From positions 26,329 to 90,328 of the forward strand of contig NZ_LGEG01000225.1 in NCBI RefSeq assembly GCF_001280125.1: a stretch of 64,000 nucleotides of DNA. Direction: 5' to 3'. Position 1 is the stretch's first letter, and every line of letters starts with the position of its first letter. The position numbers and the translations under genes were made by a program. This document shows, piece by piece, positions 8,035 through 15,555 of the stretch. The DNA is from Streptomyces sp. NRRL F-6492 (GTDB lineage: Bacteria; Actinomycetota; Actinomycetes; Streptomycetales; Streptomycetaceae). A model generated the notes under the pieces. The model was not told the origin of the DNA, ran no database searches, and saw nothing but the letters and a program-made list of their open reading frames with translations.

Positions 8035-8832
8035 TTAACTGGGCCGTACGAGTGAACGCAGGAAGGCGTCCAGGGCCGCGTCGAACTCCTCCGGCCGCTC
8101 CAGGTTGGGCAGGTGCGCGGCCCGCTCGACCACCACGAGCGTGGAGCCGGGGATCAGCGCGTGCGTCTCCTCCGCGTCGGCGACCGGGGTGTACGTGTCG
8201 TCCCGGCCGACCACGACGAGCGCGGGCACGGCGGCGGCGGCGAGGGACTCCCGGTAGTCGGGGCGTTCGGCCCGGCCGCGCAGGGCGGCCGCCGCCGCGA
8301 CGGGGTCGGTGGCGCGCATCATGCGGTGGACGTGGGGCGCGGCGTGCGCGTTGTACGGGGCGACCATCCGGTCGAGGACCTCGTCGGCGTACCCCCGCAT
8401 GCCCTCGGCGAGGAGCCGGTCGGCCGTGGCGTTCCGGTCGGCCCTCCCCTCCTCGGTCTCGGCGGCGGGGAAGGTGTCCGCGAGGACCAGGCCCCGGACG
8501 CGGCCGGAGTGGCGGCGGTGGAACTCCATGACGACCTGGCCGCCCATGGAGAGCCCGGCGAGGACGCAGTCCTCGACGCCGAGGCCGTCGAGGAGGGCCG
8601 CCAGGTCCCCGGCGAAGACGTCGAGGCCGACGGCCTTCGCGTCCGTCGCGAGCGGGGTGGCGCCGTAACCGCGCAGGTCGGGGGCGATCACCCGGTGCGT
8701 GCGGGAGAAGCGGTCGAGCTGCGGCCGCCACATCGTGTGGTCGAAGGGGTGGCCGTGGACGAGGAGGAGGACGGGCCCGGAGCCCCGGTCCTCGTAGAAG
8801 GTCTCGGTACCGGCTGTTCGGGAGACGGGCAT
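8035..8832 (-). CDS. Alpha/beta hydrolase
   Basis: A 265-residue alpha/beta hydrolase fold: oxyanion loop 'LVHGHPFDHTMW', nucleophile elbow 'AGLSMGGQV' (Ser in GLSMG), acid in 'VVGRDDTYTP', and catalytic His in 'ERAAHLPNLERPEEF'. It resembles 3-oxoadipate enol-lactonase-like or non-haem peroxidase-like hydrolases; the substrate is unknown. It is divergent from the MocR regulator, whose presumed operator repeats lie in the shared 77-bp gap, so it is the likely regulatory target. A TAGCCT -10 box ends 6 bases before the ATG, so the mRNA is probably leaderless; no Shine-Dalgarno sequence is seen. Confidence 0.88.
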   Translation of the reverse strand: MPVSRTAGTETFYEDRGSGPVLLLVHGHPFDHTMWRPQLDRFSRTHRVIAPDLRGYGATPLATDAKAVGLDVFAGDLAALLDGLGVEDCVLAGLSMGGQVVMEFHRRHSGRVRGLVLADTFPAAETEEGRADRNATADRLLAEGMRGYADEVLDRMVAPYNAHAAPHVHRMMRATDPVAAAAALRGRAERPDYRESLAAAAVPALVVVGRDDTYTPVADAEETHALIPGSTLVVVERAAHLPNLERPEEFDAALDAFLRSLVRPS

Positions 8833-8838
8833 GACGGC

Positions 8839-8868
8839 AGGCTAGGCAGCGCCGACTCGTCGGTGCAA
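8839..8868 (-). promoter_or_regulatory. Probable leaderless promoter of the hydrolase gene
   Basis: On the minus strand, -35 TTGCAC (8863-8868), an 18-bp spacer and -10 TAGCCT (8839-8844) place the start site on the A of the ATG at 8832. The -35 box lies inside one of the two direct repeats at 8860-8893. Confidence 0.55.
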
Positions 8869-8893
8869 TGAAATCTTTGCCCTCGGTGCAATG
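8860..8893. promoter_or_regulatory. Paired direct repeats, candidate MocR operator
   Basis: TCGGTGCAATG occurs at 8860-8870 and again at 8883-8893, 23 bp apart, in the gap between the divergent hydrolase and MocR genes. MocR/GabR-type dimers typically bind direct repeats about two helical turns apart next to their own gene. Repeat 1 overlaps the hydrolase -35 box. Confidence 0.6.
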
Positions 8894-8909
8894 GGAGAAG
8901 GGGTGCCCC

Positions 8910-10244
8910 GTGGAGGAGTACCGGAGGATCGCGGACCGCGTCGAGGCGGCCGTGCGGGACGGACGGCTGAGACCCGGCGACCGGCTGCCGCCGCAGCGCG
9001 TCTTCGCCCGGCGGCACGGGATCGCGAACTCGACGGCGATCCGGGTGTACGGCGAGCTGGCGCGCAGGGGCCTGGTCGTCGGCGAGGTCGGGCGCGGCAC
9101 CTTCGTCCGGGCGGCGCCCCCGCTCCCGGCGCCCGCGCTCGTCGAGGCGACCGGGGCCGCGCCCGTCGACCTCCAGCTCAACTACCCGGTCGTGGACGGC
9201 CAGCCGGAGCTGATGGCCCGCGCGCTCACGGCCCTCGCCCGGCCCGGCGTCCTCACCGGGGCCCTGGCCCGCCCGGCCGCCGCCGACGGCACCCCGGAGG
9301 CCCGCGACGCGGCCGTGTCCGTGCTCGCCGGGCCCGGCTGGGCCCCGGACCCCGGGAGCGTCCTCTTCGCCGGGAGCGGTCGCCGGGCCGTCGCCGCCGC
9401 GCTCTCCGCGCTCGTGCCGCCCGGCGGGCGCCTGGGCGTCGAGGAGCTCACGTACCCCCCGCTCAAGGCCGTCGCCGAACGGCTCGGCATCCGGCTCGTG
9501 CCCCTCGCCCTCGACGCGGAGGGGGTGCGGCCCGAGGCCCTCGCGGCGGCCCACCGGGCGGCGCCGCTCGCCGCCGTCTACCTCCAGCCGACCCTGCACA
9601 ACCCGCTCGCGGCGACCGCCGGGGAGGCACGGCGGGCCGCGCTCGCCGAACTCCTGCGCGGGCTCGACCTGACGGCCGTCGAGGACGCCACCTGGGCCTT
9701 CCTCGACCCCGGGGCGCCCGCCCCGCTCGCCGCCCGCGCGCCCGAGCGGGTCGTCCTGGTGGACAGCCTCTCCAAGCGGCTCGCCCCCGGCCTGACCGTC
9801 GGCTACCTCGTCGTCCCCGGCCGGCTGCGCGCGGCGGTCGCGGAGGCGCTGCGCTCCGGTGCGTGGACGGCCGACGGGCTCGCCCTCGCCGCCGCCACCC
9901 GCTGGGCCGGGGACGGGACGGTCGCGGAGACCGCCGCCGCCAAGCGGGCGGACGCGGCGGCCCGGCACGCCCTGGTCCTGCGGCGGCTCGCCGGACAGGC
10001 GCTCCGGACCTCCCCGCACGCCTACTTCTGCTGGTGGGAGCTGCCCGCGCCCTGGCGCGCCGAGACCTTCGCGGCGGCGGCCGCCGCACGCGCGGGCGTG
10101 GCCGTCACCCCGGGGAGCGCCTTCGCGGTGGGACCGGGGACGGCGCCCGGCGCGGTCCGGGTGGGCCTGGCCTCGCCGCCGCACGCCGTGCTCGACGGGG
10201 CCCTCGCCCGCCTCGCGGCCCTCGCGGCGGCCGGCCCCGGCTGA
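8910..10244 (+). CDS. MocR-family regulator (GntR HTH fused to class I aminotransferase-like domain)
   Basis: 444 residues. The N-terminal winged helix (about 1-65: 'YRRIADRVEAAVRDGRL', 'LPPQRVFARRHGIANST', 'LVVGEVGRGTFVRA') is joined to a fold-type I PLP domain. The PLP lysine is in 'VVLVDSLSKRLAPGLTVG', with 'VYLQPTLHNPLAAT' and 'VEDATWAFLD' as cofactor-contact strands. GTG 8910 is chosen over ATG 8868 because GGAGAAGGGG precedes it at the right distance and ATG 8868 lies inside the operator-like repeats. MocR proteins sense PLP, an amino acid or an amine. The divergent hydrolase is the likely target, perhaps with the downstream genes. Sure of the family; the ligand is unknown. Confidence 0.88.
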   Translation: MEEYRRIADRVEAAVRDGRLRPGDRLPPQRVFARRHGIANSTAIRVYGELARRGLVVGEVGRGTFVRAAPPLPAPALVEATGAAPVDLQLNYPVVDGQPELMARALTALARPGVLTGALARPAAADGTPEARDAAVSVLAGPGWAPDPGSVLFAGSGRRAVAAALSALVPPGGRLGVEELTYPPLKAVAERLGIRLVPLALDAEGVRPEALAAAHRAAPLAAVYLQPTLHNPLAATAGEARRAALAELLRGLDLTAVEDATWAFLDPGAPAPLAARAPERVVLVDSLSKRLAPGLTVGYLVVPGRLRAAVAEALRSGAWTADGLALAAATRWAGDGTVAETAAAKRADAAARHALVLRRLAGQALRTSPHAYFCWWELPAPWRAETFAAAAAARAGVAVTPGSAFAVGPGTAPGAVRVGLASPPHAVLDGALARLAALAAAGPG

Positions 10245-10340
10245 TCCACTTGCGGCGCACCGGCCGCGGGTGTGCCCTGGAGGGTGCGGGAACCGGGGGA
10301 CGAGAGGCGCGGAGGCGCCAGAGACGAAGGAGCTCCTGCC

Positions 10341-10748
10341 ATGGCCGCACACGCAGCGGTGCCCGCCCGGCGGCGCCAGGTCAGCACCCACGGCTGGGCC
10401 GTGCCGATCACGATCGGCGTCCTGTACGGCTTCTACGCCGAGACGAACGCCCGCCACGGCGGTCCCCTCGCCCTGAGCCAGCTCTGGATCGGCCTCGTCT
10501 CCGCCGTCGTGCTCTCCGTGGCGATCCACGCCCTCCACCGTTACGGCCGGGCCCTGCCCCGCGTGCCGCGCGCCGCCGCGTGGGGCGCCCTGGTGGGCGT
10601 CTCGGTCGGCTACGCCTACAGCCTCACCGACGCCACCGTGCTCTCGTCGAGCGGGCTCGGCCTGGCGTCCGCCCTGGCCACCACGGTCGCCGCCCACTAC
10701 GCCTTCTACACCCACGAGGACGCGGCGGGCCGTCCCGCGACCCGCTGA
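10341..10748 (+). CDS. Hypothetical membrane protein, 135 aa
   Basis: ATG 10341 has a GAAGGAGCTCC ribosome site. After a short basic N-terminus there are three or four hydrophobic helices: 'WAVPITIGVLYGFYAETN', 'LWIGLVSAVVLSVAIHALH', 'AWGALVGVSVGYAYSLT' and 'LASALATTVAAHYAFYTHE'. The protein is a small integral membrane protein common in streptomycetes, without a known role. It lies 96 bases after the MocR stop and 36 bases before the ABC ATPase gene, so it may be the first gene of that transcript. Confidence 0.75.
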   Translation: MAAHAAVPARRRQVSTHGWAVPITIGVLYGFYAETNARHGGPLALSQLWIGLVSAVVLSVAIHALHRYGRALPRVPRAAAWGALVGVSVGYAYSLTDATVLSSSGLGLASALATTVAAHYAFYTHEDAAGRPATR

Positions 10749-10784
10749 CCGCAACCCGGACGCCCGGGACGACGGAGGAACCGC

Positions 10785-11753
10785 ATGACCGACCTCGCCG
10801 TCGAGACCGAGGACCTGGTCAAGGTCTTCGGCAGCAACCGCGCCGTGGACGGCGTCGACCTGCGCGTCCCCGCCGGGACCGTCTACGGGGTCCTCGGCCC
10901 CAACGGCGCCGGCAAGACGACCGTCGTCAAGATGCTCGCCACCCTGCTCCGCCCGGACGGCGGCCGGGCCGGCGTCTTCGGCAAGGACGTCGTCAAGGAC
11001 GCCGACGCCGTACGCGGGCGCGTGAGCCTCACCGGCCAGTACGCCTCCGTCGACGAGGACCTGACCGGCACGGAGAACCTGGTCCTCCTCGCCCGGCTGC
11101 TCGGCCACTCCCGGCCCGCCGCTCGCGAGCGCTCGGAGCAGCTGCTCGCCGCGTTCGGGCTCGCGGAGGCCGCCGACCGGCAGATCAAGAACTACTCGGG
11201 CGGCATGCGGCGCCGCATCGACATCGCCGCGTCCATCCTCAACACCCCCGACCTGCTCTTCCTCGACGAACCGACGACCGGCCTCGACCCGCGCAGCCGC
11301 AACCAGGTCTGGGACATCGTCCGCGCGGTGGTCGCCCAGGGCACCACCGTCCTGCTGACCACCCAGTACCTGGACGAGGCGGACCAGCTGGCCTCCCGCG
11401 TCGCCGTCATCGACCACGGCAGGGTGATCGCGGAGGGCACGAAGGGCGAGCTGAAGGCCTCGGTCGGCTCGGGCTCGGTGCACGTGCGGCTCCGGGACCC
11501 CGAGCGGCGGCGGGAGGCCGAGCGGGTCCTGCGCGGCGCGCTGCGCGCCACCGTGCAGCTCGACCCGGACCCGGTCGCGCTCACCGCCGCCGTCGACGGC
11601 CACGGGACGGACCTCGGGGCCGCCGAGCAGGCGGCGCGGGCGCTCGCGGAGCTGGCGCGGGCCGGGATCACGGTCGACAGCTTCGCGCTCGGGCAGCCCA
11701 GCCTCGACGAGGTGTTCCTGGCGCTGACGGACAAGAAGGGAACGGCGGCATGA
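10785..11753 (+). CDS. ABC transporter ATP-binding protein, DrrA type
   Basis: 322 residues. Walker A 'GPNGAGKTT' is near residue 39, the signature '[11 protein letters not shown]' near 140, Walker B '[13 protein letters not shown]' near 160, and the switch region '[21 protein letters not shown]'. A C-terminal extension of about 90 residues ('[20 protein letters not shown]') is typical of the daunorubicin-resistance DrrA subfamily. It powers export of hydrophobic compounds with the permease that follows, with which it shares an ATGA overlap. The start has a GGAGGAAC ribosome site. No regulator is directly adjacent except the MocR 540 bp upstream. The exported compound is unknown. Confidence 0.92.
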   Translation: MTDLAVETEDLVKVFGSNRAVDGVDLRVPAGTVYGVLGPNGAGKTTVVKMLATLLRPDGGRAGVFGKDVVKDADAVRGRVSLTGQYASVDEDLTGTENLVLLARLLGHSRPAARERSEQLLAAFGLAEAADRQIKNYSGGMRRRIDIAASILNTPDLLFLDEPTTGLDPRSRNQVWDIVRAVVAQGTTVLLTTQYLDEADQLASRVAVIDHGRVIAEGTKGELKASVGSGSVHVRLRDPERRREAERVLRGALRATVQLDPDPVALTAAVDGHGTDLGAAEQAARALAELARAGITVDSFALGQPSLDEVFLALTDKKGTAA

Positions 11754-12616
11754 CCACCGTCACCACCGGCAAGGACACGAAGGGCACCGACACCGCCGAG
11801 TTCACCGCCCCCCGGGCGGAGGAGCTGGCGGAACTGCTCGTGGGACGGTCGCGGCCGCCCCGCCCCGGCGCGCTCTCCGCCTCGATGACGTTCGGCTGGC
11901 GGGCCATGCTGAAGATCAAGCACGTGCCGGAGCAGCTGTTCGACGTGACGGCGTTCCCGATCATGATGGTGCTGATGTACACGTACCTCTTCGGGGGCGC
12001 GCTGGCCGGCTCGGTCTCCTCGTACGTGCAGTTCCTGCTGCCGGGCATCCTGGTGATGAGCGTCGTGATGATCACGATGTACACGGGCGTCTCGGTCAAC
12101 ACCGACATCGAGAAGGGCGTCTTCGACCGCTTCCGCACGCTGCCGATCTGGCGTCCGGCGCCGATGGTCGGCTACCTCCTCGGCGACGTCGTGCGCTATC
12201 TGATCGCCTCGGCCGTGATGCTGACGGTCGGCGTGGTCATCGGCTACCGGCCGGCCGGCGGGCTCCCCGGCGTGCTCCTCGGGATCGCGCTGCTCATGGT
12301 GTTCTCGTTCGCCTTCTCGTGGATCTGGACCATGTTCGGCCTGCTGCTGCGCAGCGAGAAGTCCGTGATGGGCGTCTCGATGATGGTGATCTTCCCGCTG
12401 ACCTTCCTGTCGAACGTCTTCGTCGACCCGAAGACCATGCCGGGCTGGCTCCAGGCCTTCGTGAACAACAACCCGGTGACCCATGTGGCGAGCGCGGTCC
12501 GCGAACTGATGGCGGGCGGCTGGCCGGGCGCCGACATCGCCTGGTCCCTGGGCTGGTCGGCGCTGTTCGTCCTGGTCTTCGGCTGGGTCACGATGCGGCT
12601 GTACAACCGCAAGTAG
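11750..12616 (+). CDS. ABC-2 type transporter permease, DrrB type
   Basis: 288 residues. A cytoplasmic N-terminus ('[21 protein letters not shown]') is followed by six membrane helices, e.g. '[19 protein letters not shown]', '[19 protein letters not shown]', '[20 protein letters not shown]'. '[18 protein letters not shown]' is the conserved cytoplasmic loop that contacts the ATPase in this family, and '[19 protein letters not shown]' is the characteristic C-terminal motif. The start codon overlaps the DrrA-type stop (ATGA), implying translational coupling and equal expression. Together they form a two-component exporter. A hairpin follows the stop. Confidence 0.92.
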   Translation: MTTVTTGKDTKGTDTAEFTAPRAEELAELLVGRSRPPRPGALSASMTFGWRAMLKIKHVPEQLFDVTAFPIMMVLMYTYLFGGALAGSVSSYVQFLLPGILVMSVVMITMYTGVSVNTDIEKGVFDRFRTLPIWRPAPMVGYLLGDVVRYLIASAVMLTVGVVIGYRPAGGLPGVLLGIALLMVFSFAFSWIWTMFGLLLRSEKSVMGVSMMVIFPLTFLSNVFVDPKTMPGWLQAFVNNNPVTHVASAVRELMAGGWPGADIAWSLGWSALFVLVFGWVTMRLYNRK

Positions 12617-12650
12617 CGGGCGTACGGGGGGTCGGGGCGGGTCCGGCGGA

Positions 12651-12671
12651 CCGGGGCCGGACGGGCCCCGG
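12651..12671 (+). terminator. Hairpin between convergent genes
   Basis: 8-bp stem (12651-12658 with 12664-12671, 5-nt loop) in the 58-bp gap between the DrrB-type gene and the convergent VOC gene. It can serve both strands. Confidence 0.5.
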
Positions 12672-12674
12672 ACG

Positions 12675-13049
12675 TCAGGAGGCCGTGCGCGGGACGGTCT
12701 GCTGGACCGACCAGCGGTTGCCGTCGGGGTCGGCGAAGTACACGAAGGAGCCCCAGGGCAGGTCGTCGACGTCGCTGACCTCGACGCCGCGCGCGGCGAG
12801 GTCGTCGTGGGCCTCCTGGATGTCGGCGACGACGACCTGGAGGTTGTCGAGCGAGCCCGGCTCCATTCCGGTGACGCCCCTGCCGAGGGCGATCGAGCAG
12901 GCCGAGCCGGGCGGGGTGAGCTGGACGAAGCGGACGTCCTCGCTCACGGTGACGTCGTGGTCGGCGTGGAAGCCGACCTTCTCGTAGAAGGCCTTGGCCC
13001 GGTCGACGTCGGTGACGGGGACGCCGATCAGCTCCAGCTTGATGTCCAT
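12675..13049 (-). CDS. VOC-family protein (glyoxalase/bleomycin-resistance fold)
   Basis: 124 residues forming two beta-alpha-beta-beta-beta modules: 'LELIGVPVTDVDRAKAFYEKV' and 'LQVVVADIQEAHDDLAARGV', ending 'SFVYFADPDGNRWSVQQ'. Potential metal-site residues are not all obvious (Glu5 and the final 'DPDGN' loop are present), so it may be a binding protein, dioxygenase-like enzyme or isomerase. It is cytoplasmic. The ATG is preceded by GAGGAGC-type sequence. It stands alone between a terminator and the universal stress gene. Substrate unknown. Confidence 0.85.
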   Translation of the reverse strand: MDIKLELIGVPVTDVDRAKAFYEKVGFHADHDVTVSEDVRFVQLTPPGSACSIALGRGVTGMEPGSLDNLQVVVADIQEAHDDLAARGVEVSDVDDLPWGSFVYFADPDGNRWSVQQTVPRTAS

Positions 13050-13076
13050 GGCGGGCTCCTCACGCTCCTCACGGGC

Positions 13077-13103
13077 GGTGGGGCCGCACCGCGCGGCCCC
13101 ACC
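13077..13103 (-). terminator. Hairpin after the universal stress gene
   Basis: Perfect 11-bp stem (13077-13087 with 13093-13103) and 5-nt loop, 57 bases past the stop of the minus-strand universal stress gene and before the VOC gene start. Confidence 0.65.
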
Positions 13104-13160
13104 GGCATCATGCGCCGGGAGGCCGCGCGCCGCCGCTCGGGGAGGTCCGGGGGCGGGGAC

Positions 13161-13586
13161 CTACTCGCCCCGGACGACCACGACCGGGCAGGGCGCGTGC
13201 TGGGCGACCTGGGTGGAGACCGAGCCGAGGACGGCCGCCCGGAAGCCGCCGCGGCCGCGGTCGCCGACGACGAGGAGGCTCGCGCCCTTCGCCACGTCGA
13301 CCAGGGCCTGCGAGGCGTTGCCGCCGACCACCGTGCGGGTGGCGGCGGCGGCCTCCTCCGGGGTGAGCGCGTCGGCCAGGGCCCGGTCCAGGATCTGCGC
13401 GGCGAGCCGCTCGGGGTCGAACTCCGCCGGGACGCCCGGCATCAGCGTCGCCCACGAGGCCGGGTACTCCCAGCCGATGACCGCCTCCAGGGTGTCCCCG
13501 GTCAGGGCGGCCTGTCCGGCCGCCCACCTCAGGGCCTTCAGGGAAGGCTCCGACCCGTCCACGCCCACCACGATCCTGCCGGCCAC
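13161..13586 (-). CDS. Universal stress protein (UspA family)
   Basis: 141 residues from GTG 13586, chosen because GGAGGT lies 6 bases upstream and the protein then opens directly with the first beta strand (AGRIVVGVDGSEPSLKALRWA). An ATG 16 codons further up gives an unlikely tail. The C-terminal nucleotide-binding motif G-X2-G-X9-G-S is present ('VVGDRGRGGFRAAVLGSVST'), followed by 'QHAPCPVVVVRG', so it is an ATP-binding type. Such proteins dimerise and act in dormancy, hypoxia or general stress. It is a single-gene transcript ending at the hairpin at 13077. Its specific role is unknown. Confidence 0.92.
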   Translation of the reverse strand: MAGRIVVGVDGSEPSLKALRWAAGQAALTGDTLEAVIGWEYPASWATLMPGVPAEFDPERLAAQILDRALADALTPEEAAAATRTVVGGNASQALVDVAKGASLLVVGDRGRGGFRAAVLGSVSTQVAQHAPCPVVVVRGE

Positions 13587-13660
13587 GGCCGACCTCCGTT
13601 CGCTGTACGACACGTCCGTGCGATCCGCCCCCAACGTAACAAATGGGGTGTCGTGGCCGG

Positions 13661-14284
13661 TCAGTCGAGGCGCAGGTCGGCCAGTTGGCGTGCGAACGGC
13701 ACGACCTCGTCCTCGTCCGCCTCCCGGGCCGGCCGGGCCGCGACCGCGTCCGCGAACTCGTACCCGGCGCGGTTGATCCGGGCGGGCAGCCCCTCGGTGT
13801 ACTCGTCGCCGCCCGAGCCCCAGTCCTCCGAGGCCGCGTAGACGGCGGTCGGGACGGTGAGGGCCCGCAGGTAGGCGAAGAGCGGCCGCAGGGCGTGGTC
13901 CAGGACGAGCGAGTGGCGGGCGGTGCCGCCGGTCGCCCCGATCAGGACCGGGACGCCGGTCAGCGCGGTCGGGTCGACCAGGTCGAAGAACGACTTGAAC
14001 AGACCGCTGTACGAGGCCGTGAAGACCGGGGTCACCGCGATGACGCCGTCCGCGCCGGTCACCGCGTCGATCGCCTCCTGGAGCCTCCCGGAGGGGAAGC
14101 CGGTGACGAAGTCGTTCGCGATGTCGACGGCCAGGTCGCGCAGTTCGACCACCTCGACGTCGACGGCGTACTCCTGCTCGGCGAGCCGGTAGCGGGCCGC
14201 TTGGAGGAGCCGGTCGGCGAGGAGCCGGGTCGAGGAGGGGCTGCTGAGGCCGGCCGAGACGGCGACCAGCTTGAGGGTGCGCAT
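13661..14284 (-). CDS. FMN reductase, CE1759-type partner of an LLM monooxygenase
   Basis: 207 residues of NAD(P)H-dependent flavodoxin-like fold: 'LKLVAVSAGLSSPSSTRLLADRLL' is the FMN phosphate loop, 'VIAVTPVFTASYSGLFKSFFD' the second flavin contact, and 'VLIGATGGTARHSLVLDHALRPL' the third. Together with the adjacent LLM enzyme it matches the CE1758/CE1759 two-gene arrangement, in which this protein supplies reduced FMN. It starts 4 bases after the LLM stop, so the two are translated from one mRNA. Substrate of the pair unknown. Confidence 0.9.
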   Translation of the reverse strand: MRTLKLVAVSAGLSSPSSTRLLADRLLQAARYRLAEQEYAVDVEVVELRDLAVDIANDFVTGFPSGRLQEAIDAVTGADGVIAVTPVFTASYSGLFKSFFDLVDPTALTGVPVLIGATGGTARHSLVLDHALRPLFAYLRALTVPTAVYAASEDWGSGGDEYTEGLPARINRAGYEFADAVAARPAREADEDEVVPFARQLADLRLD

Positions 14285-14288
14285 GACG

Positions 14289-15377
14289 TCAGACCTCCTG
14301 GGACTTCACGACGGCGGGGTGGAGCGGGGCGGTGTCCGGGACGCCGGCCGGGCGCAGGTTCGCGAACTCCTTGCGCAGCACCGGGACGACCTCCTCGCCG
14401 AGGATGTCGAGCTGCTCCAGGACGGTCTTCAGGGGCAGTCCGGCGTGGTCGACCAGGAACAGTTGGCGCTGGTAGTCGCCCGCGTACTCGCGGAAGGACA
14501 GGGTGCGCTCGATGACCTCCTGCGGGGAGCCGACGGTCAGCGGGGTCTCGCGGCTGAACTCCTCCAGGGAGGGGCCGTGGCCGTAGACCGGCGCGTTGTC
14601 GAAGTACGGGCGGAACTCCCGTACCGCGTCCTGCGAGTTCCTGCGCAGGAAGACCTGGCCGCCGAGGCCGACGATCGCCTGCTCGGGGGTGCCGTGGCCG
14701 TAGTGCGCGTACCGCTGCCGGTAGAGCCGGACCATCTTCTCGGTGTGCTGCCTGGGCCAGAAGATGTGGTTCGCGAAGAAGCCGTCGCCGTAGTAGGCGG
14801 CCTGCTCGGCGATCTCCGGGGAGCGGATGGAGCCGTGCCAGACGAACGGCGGGACGCCGTCGAGCGGGCGCGGGGTGGCGGTGAAGCCCTGGAGGGCGGT
14901 GCGGAACTTCCCCTCCCAGTCCACCACGTCCTCCCTCCACAGCCGGTGGAGCAGCGCGTAGTTCTCGATGGCGAGCGGGATGCCCTGGCGGATGTCCTGG
15001 CCGAACCACGGGTAGACCGGGCCGGTGTTGCCGCGGCCCATCATCAGGTCCACGCGGCCGTCGGCGAGGTGCTGGAGGGTCGCGTAGTCCTCGGCGATCT
15101 TCACCGGGTCGTTGGTGGTGATCAGGGTCGTGGACGTGGACAGGATCAGGTTCTCCGTGCGGGCGGCGATGTGCCCGAGGAGGGTGGTGGGGGACGACGG
15201 GACGAACGGCGGGTTGTGGTGCTCCCCGGTCGCGAAGACGTCGAGTCCGACCTCCTCCGCCTTGAGCGCGATGGCGACGGTGTCCTTGATGCGCTCGTGC
15301 TCGGTGGGGGTGCGGCCGGTGGTGGGGTCGGTCGTCACGTCGCCGACGGTGAAGATCCCGAACTGCATCGTGCTCAC
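14289..15377 (-). CDS. LLM-class flavin-dependent monooxygenase, CE1758 type
   Basis: 362 residues with the luciferase-like TIM barrel: 'MQFGIFTVGDVTTDPTTGRTPTEHERIKDT', 'VFATGEHHNPPFVPSSPTTLLG', 'STTLITTNDPVKIAEDYATLQHL' and 'GRVDLMMGRGN'. These are the usual flavin-binding and active-site segments of the CE1758-like subfamily. It uses FMNH2 from the reductase encoded 4 bases downstream to oxygenate an unknown organic compound. The start ATG has GAGAGGTGA upstream. The promoter carries a TAAGAT -10 box inside an 18-bp palindrome (15410-15427), suggesting repression by a MarR-like or similar regulator not encoded next door. Confidence 0.9.
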   Translation of the reverse strand: MSTMQFGIFTVGDVTTDPTTGRTPTEHERIKDTVAIALKAEEVGLDVFATGEHHNPPFVPSSPTTLLGHIAARTENLILSTSTTLITTNDPVKIAEDYATLQHLADGRVDLMMGRGNTGPVYPWFGQDIRQGIPLAIENYALLHRLWREDVVDWEGKFRTALQGFTATPRPLDGVPPFVWHGSIRSPEIAEQAAYYGDGFFANHIFWPRQHTEKMVRLYRQRYAHYGHGTPEQAIVGLGGQVFLRRNSQDAVREFRPYFDNAPVYGHGPSLEEFSRETPLTVGSPQEVIERTLSFREYAGDYQRQLFLVDHAGLPLKTVLEQLDILGEEVVPVLRKEFANLRPAGVPDTAPLHPAVVKSQEV

Positions 15378-15409
15378 CTCTCGCGTTCCCGGGTGCCTTT
15401 CCCGGCTAG

Positions 15410-15427
15410 TGGTTGAATCTTAAACCA
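15410..15427. promoter_or_regulatory. Palindrome overlapping the LLM/FMN reductase promoter
   Basis: TGGTT-N8-AACCA (15410-15427) encloses a minus-strand TAAGAT -10 box (15418-15423), about 33 bases upstream of the LLM start. It is a plausible repressor site. Confidence 0.45.
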
Positions 15428-15555
15428 TCACGTCCAACGGTGCCACCGTCCGGGGTATTCCGGGGCCCCGCCCCCGGCGCGCGGCCCCGGACGTGAGCAC
15501 CCCCACAAGCCGCCGCGAGCAGGGAGAACCCCGGGCTCCCGTAGAGTTCGGCGGC

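Noticed and set aside
8868..8909. Upstream ATG start for the MocR gene
   Set aside because: It lies inside the operator-like repeat and has no ribosome site, whereas GTG 8910 has GGAGAAGGGG.
8891..12616. 1241-codon frame spanning MocR, membrane protein and ABC genes
   Set aside because: Only its last part (from 11750) is a real gene; the rest is out of frame with genes that have clear family motifs.
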